A program made the position numbers and the translations under genes. From contig DZDC01000101.1 of assembly GCA_022736595.1 (NCBI GenBank), positions 1 to 8,077 of the forward strand: DNA of 8,077 nucleotides. Reading direction: 5' to 3'. Positions 6,031-8,077 of the stretch are shown here, piece after piece. Source of the stretch: Draconibacterium orientale. Its GTDB lineage: Bacteria > Bacteroidota > Bacteroidia > Bacteroidales > UBA1556. Each line of letters begins with the position of its first letter. The stretch's first letter is position 1. The notes under the pieces are model-generated. The model saw only the letters and a program-made list of their open reading frames with translations. It had not been told where the DNA came from and ran no database searches.

Positions 6031-7173
6031 ATGTCTTTTTCAAGTTTAGAAATAGCGCCCTCGATCGTTAAGATAATAAGTCAACAAGGCTTTGAAGGGC
6101 CTTATCCCATTCAGTCGCAGGCCATTCCCATTGTGTTGCAGGGAAAAGATCTTTTAGGAATTGCCAAAACAGGATCGGGTAAAACCGCCAGTTTTGTTTG
6201 GCCCATTTTAACCCAGCTTCAGCAATTTGATCGCTCAAAAAGCAGACATATCCAAGTTTTGGTATTGGTGCCCACCCGCGAGTTGGCCGAGCAAGTGAAG
6301 GAGGTTTTTCGATTTTATAGCGAAGGATTGCCACTTGCGGTAAAGACCTTAGCTGTTTATGGTGGTGTCTCCATCAACCCACAAATGATGGCATTGCAAG
6401 GAGTTCAAGTACTTATTGCAACCCCGGGGCGATTGTTGGAGTTGGAGCAGAAAAACGCTTTGAACCTTTCCGAAACGCGCATTGTGGTAATTGACGAAGC
6501 CGACAAGATGTTGAATTTAGGGTTTAAAAACGAGATGGATCGGGTGAACTCCTTTTTGCCCCGCCATCGTCAGAATCTTTTGTTTTCGGCTACATTGAGT
6601 AAGGAGATTGAAAATCTAAATGCGGCTTGGCTGCACAAACCTCAGGTGGTGCAAATAGTAACGGAGGAAGCTGAGGCTGATTTAATACAGCAGGAGGTAT
6701 ATTTGGTGAGTGAGGAACGCAAAGGGCCATTATTGCGTTATTTGATTAAGCAAAACCAATGGCAACAAGTGTTGGTATTTACCTCCACACTTTTTAGAGC
6801 CGACAGTGTGGCCGATAAACTCAATAAAAACGGCATTGATGCCGAAGCCATACATAGTAAGAAAAGTCAAGGAGCGCGTACTGAAATTCTGCATCGTTTT
6901 AAGACAGGGAAACTTCAGGTGTTAGTGGCCACCGAACTATTGTCGAGAGGAATCGACATTGAGTTTTTGCCTGTGGTGGTAAACTATGAGTTGCCCCGCT
7001 CACCCAAAGATTTTATACATCGCATTGGCCGTACCGGAAGAGCCGAAAATCCAGGGAAGGCCGTTTCGCTTATCACCCCAGATGAGCAAGCCCATTTTAT
7101 CGTAATCCAAAAGAAAATGGGGAAATGGGTGGAACGCATCGATAGCAGTACGATTAATTTGCAGGGGTTTTAA
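6031..7173 (+). CDS. RhlE-like DEAD-box ATP-dependent RNA helicase
   Basis: The product is 380 aa: the two-domain helicase core with almost no C-terminal extension, so it lacks the basic Arg/Gly-rich tail common in RhlE proteins. It has an aromatic Phe21 and Q-motif Gln28 in GFEGPYPIQSQA, motif I AKTGSGKT (45-52), Ia PTRELAEQ (81-88), GG at 111-112, Ib TPGR (131-134), DEAD (155-158), SAT (186-188), IV VLVFTST (247-253) and VI HRIGRTGR (330-337). Motif V reads ATELLSRGIDI (300-310) where most relatives have ATD-(I/V)-AARG-(I/L)-D, so Asp to Glu and Ala to Ser changes are present. The protein probably remodels RNA duplexes in ribosome assembly or mRNA decay. Spacing of 51 bp and the same strand suggest co-transcription with the DbpA-like gene. 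The exact subfamily is inferred from core similarity only. Confidence 0.9.
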   Translation: MSFSSLEIAPSIVKIISQQGFEGPYPIQSQAIPIVLQGKDLLGIAKTGSGKTASFVWPILTQLQQFDRSKSRHIQVLVLVPTRELAEQVKEVFRFYSEGLPLAVKTLAVYGGVSINPQMMALQGVQVLIATPGRLLELEQKNALNLSETRIVVIDEADKMLNLGFKNEMDRVNSFLPRHRQNLLFSATLSKEIENLNAAWLHKPQVVQIVTEEAEADLIQQEVYLVSEERKGPLLRYLIKQNQWQQVLVFTSTLFRADSVADKLNKNGIDAEAIHSKKSQGARTEILHRFKTGKLQVLVATELLSRGIDIEFLPVVVNYELPRSPKDFIHRIGRTGRAENPGKAVSLITPDEQAHFIVIQKKMGKWVERIDSSTINLQGF

Positions 7174-7398
7174 AAATAAAGGTAAATTAGGCATAGTTGA
7201 GCAAGTAATCTGGGTATGATTGAACTCCTTATCATCAATAGGAAATAGGAGAGATTATTTCAAATAGAGTCTCATTTTACCAAAAACCAATGGATTAAGT
7301 TTGATGGAGGGATAAAATGGATTGACTTAATAAAGGGTTCGTTTTACCATGGTTTTATTTTAAGTTCTACTGAATTTTATCATAGAAGAAATTGCAAA

Positions 7399-8028
7399 TT
7401 ATTCAATTATAATATCTTTGAGGTCATCGAGGTCAATTATTTGAGAATGGTAATTCACATAATTTTCTTTGTTTTTGAACCATTTCAGCACTTCTTCCTT
7501 TTTTAGTTTTGAAGGCTTGTCTTTCAAGATTCTATCGTAACTGCTCCATGGGTATTGCCTAAAATCTTCCATAATTTTATGTCGTTGAGGGTTTGTATGT
7601 ATATAATGAACCAAAGTGGACAGTTGTCTTGTTGATTTTACTTCAAGCCTTTTAAACGGTTTTTGAAATAAACTTCCAGTGCGCCGCTGCTGAACATTGA
7701 TGGCCTGTGAATAAGCGGTGAAAAATCGTTGAAACGCAAGGCTTACAGGGTTGGACTTGCGCTTTTTAATGGGTTCATCCGTGGGGGAAACCGCTGTTGA
7801 TTTGGATAAAACTACAAAAGACTTTGTTCGTACCAGCAAATGAAAATGATTGGGCAATAAACAAAAGGCATAAGTTTCTAAAACGGGATCAAGCAATTCG
7901 GCATACATGCGTAAGAAATATTCGTAATTGGCCGATGTATAAAACAAATTTTCGCGATTGTTTCCCCGATTCCAAATATGGTAGAATTTGTCGGGCTCAA
8001 TTGGTATTCGGTAATTAGTAGCTGCCAT
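7399..8028 (-). mobile_element. REP-associated tyrosine transposase (RAYT, Y1_Tnp family), intact gene
   Basis: The product is 209 aa, read leftwards from the ATG at 8028-8026. It has the N-terminal signature YHIWNRGNNRENLF (16-29). The HUH metal-binding motif HFH (61-63) sits inside CLLPNHFHLLV. The catalytic helix FQRFFTAYSQAIN (99-111) carries Tyr106 as the likely nucleophile. RRTGSLFQKPFKRL (115-128) and YIHTNPQRH (142-150) follow, then YPWSSY (159-164). These are hallmarks of the IS200/IS605-related RAYT branch, which cuts single-stranded DNA at REP hairpins and is usually not part of an autonomous insertion sequence. Length and motifs are complete, so the gene looks functional. No TnpB or other accessory gene lies beside it, and no REP array is obvious in the flanks visible here. 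It converges on the RhlE-like gene across a 225-bp non-coding gap. A relative survives as a fragment at 3658-3876. Confidence 0.92.
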
Positions 8029-8048
8029 GGTCTTTGTTTATTGGTTAT

Positions 8049-8056
8049 CAAATTTA
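8049..8056 (-). promoter_or_regulatory. Candidate -7 element (TAAATTTG) of the RAYT gene
   Basis: On the minus strand 8056-8049 reads TAAATTTG, a perfect TAnnTTTG. It would start transcription near 8042, giving a leader of about 14 nt before the ATG at 8028. The -33 box would fall at or beyond the right edge of the window and cannot be checked. Confidence 0.4.
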
Positions 8057-8077
8057 TTTCTTTTTATAGGTTTCACC

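Noticed and set aside
7225..7251. Imperfect hairpin CTCCTTAT / ATAGGAG downstream of the RhlE-like gene, considered as a terminator.
   Set aside because: It needs a bulged T, has a 12-nt loop and is not followed by a T-tract, so it cannot be supported as an intrinsic terminator.
7388..7408. AATTG / CAATT inverted repeat over the stop codon of the RAYT gene.
   Set aside because: Five A/T-dominated pairs with a 9-nt loop are expected by chance in such AT-rich DNA.

Overview
The window looks like a chromosomal segment of a Bacteroidota bacterium (a flavobacterium or cytophaga relative; I cannot narrow it further). It is AT-rich, its starts lack Shine-Dalgarno sequences, and several genes are preceded by the Bacteroidota sigma-A -7 element TAnnTTTG. 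It also carries two exported lipoproteins and protein families typical of that phylum. I assigned eight complete protein genes, one gene cut by the left edge, and one transposase relic.

Left end, minus strand (1-1510): a two-gene operon read leftwards. The first gene encodes a di-heme c-type cytochrome of the CCP/MauG/MbnH superfamily. The second, 14 bp downstream and cut by the window edge, encodes an MbnP-family lipoprotein. In characterised systems MbnH oxidises a tryptophan of MbnP to kynurenine to build a copper site, so this is probably a periplasmic copper-handling pair. A good promoter lies at 1578-1610.

Centre left, plus strand (1795-2677): two genes 10 bp apart behind a consensus promoter. 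The first is a free-standing homologue of the archaeal ThrRS N-terminal editing domain. The second is Dtd, the D-aminoacyl-tRNA deacylase. Both families share the DTD-like fold, so this looks like a translation proofreading operon. The editing-domain protein appears to lack key active-site residues of the archaeal enzyme, and I consider this the most interesting locus here.

Centre (2900-4555, plus): a membrane-anchored SIMPL-domain protein, then the decayed C-terminal third of a REP-associated tyrosine transposase (RAYT) at 3658-3876, then a class I SAM-dependent methyltransferase.

Right (4669-7173, plus): two consecutive DEAD-box RNA helicases. One is DbpA-like with a C-terminal DbpA RNA-binding domain. 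The other is a compact RhlE-like protein. They likely act in ribosome assembly or RNA remodelling. The -7 element of the first gene is only 4 bp from its ATG, which suggests a leaderless mRNA.

Right end (7399-8028, minus): an intact RAYT-type Y1 transposase that aligns without gaps to the relic at 3658-3876. The intergenic stretches 1511-1794, 2678-2899 and 7174-7398 hold the promoters listed but no RNA gene, CRISPR array or further coding sequence that I can see.
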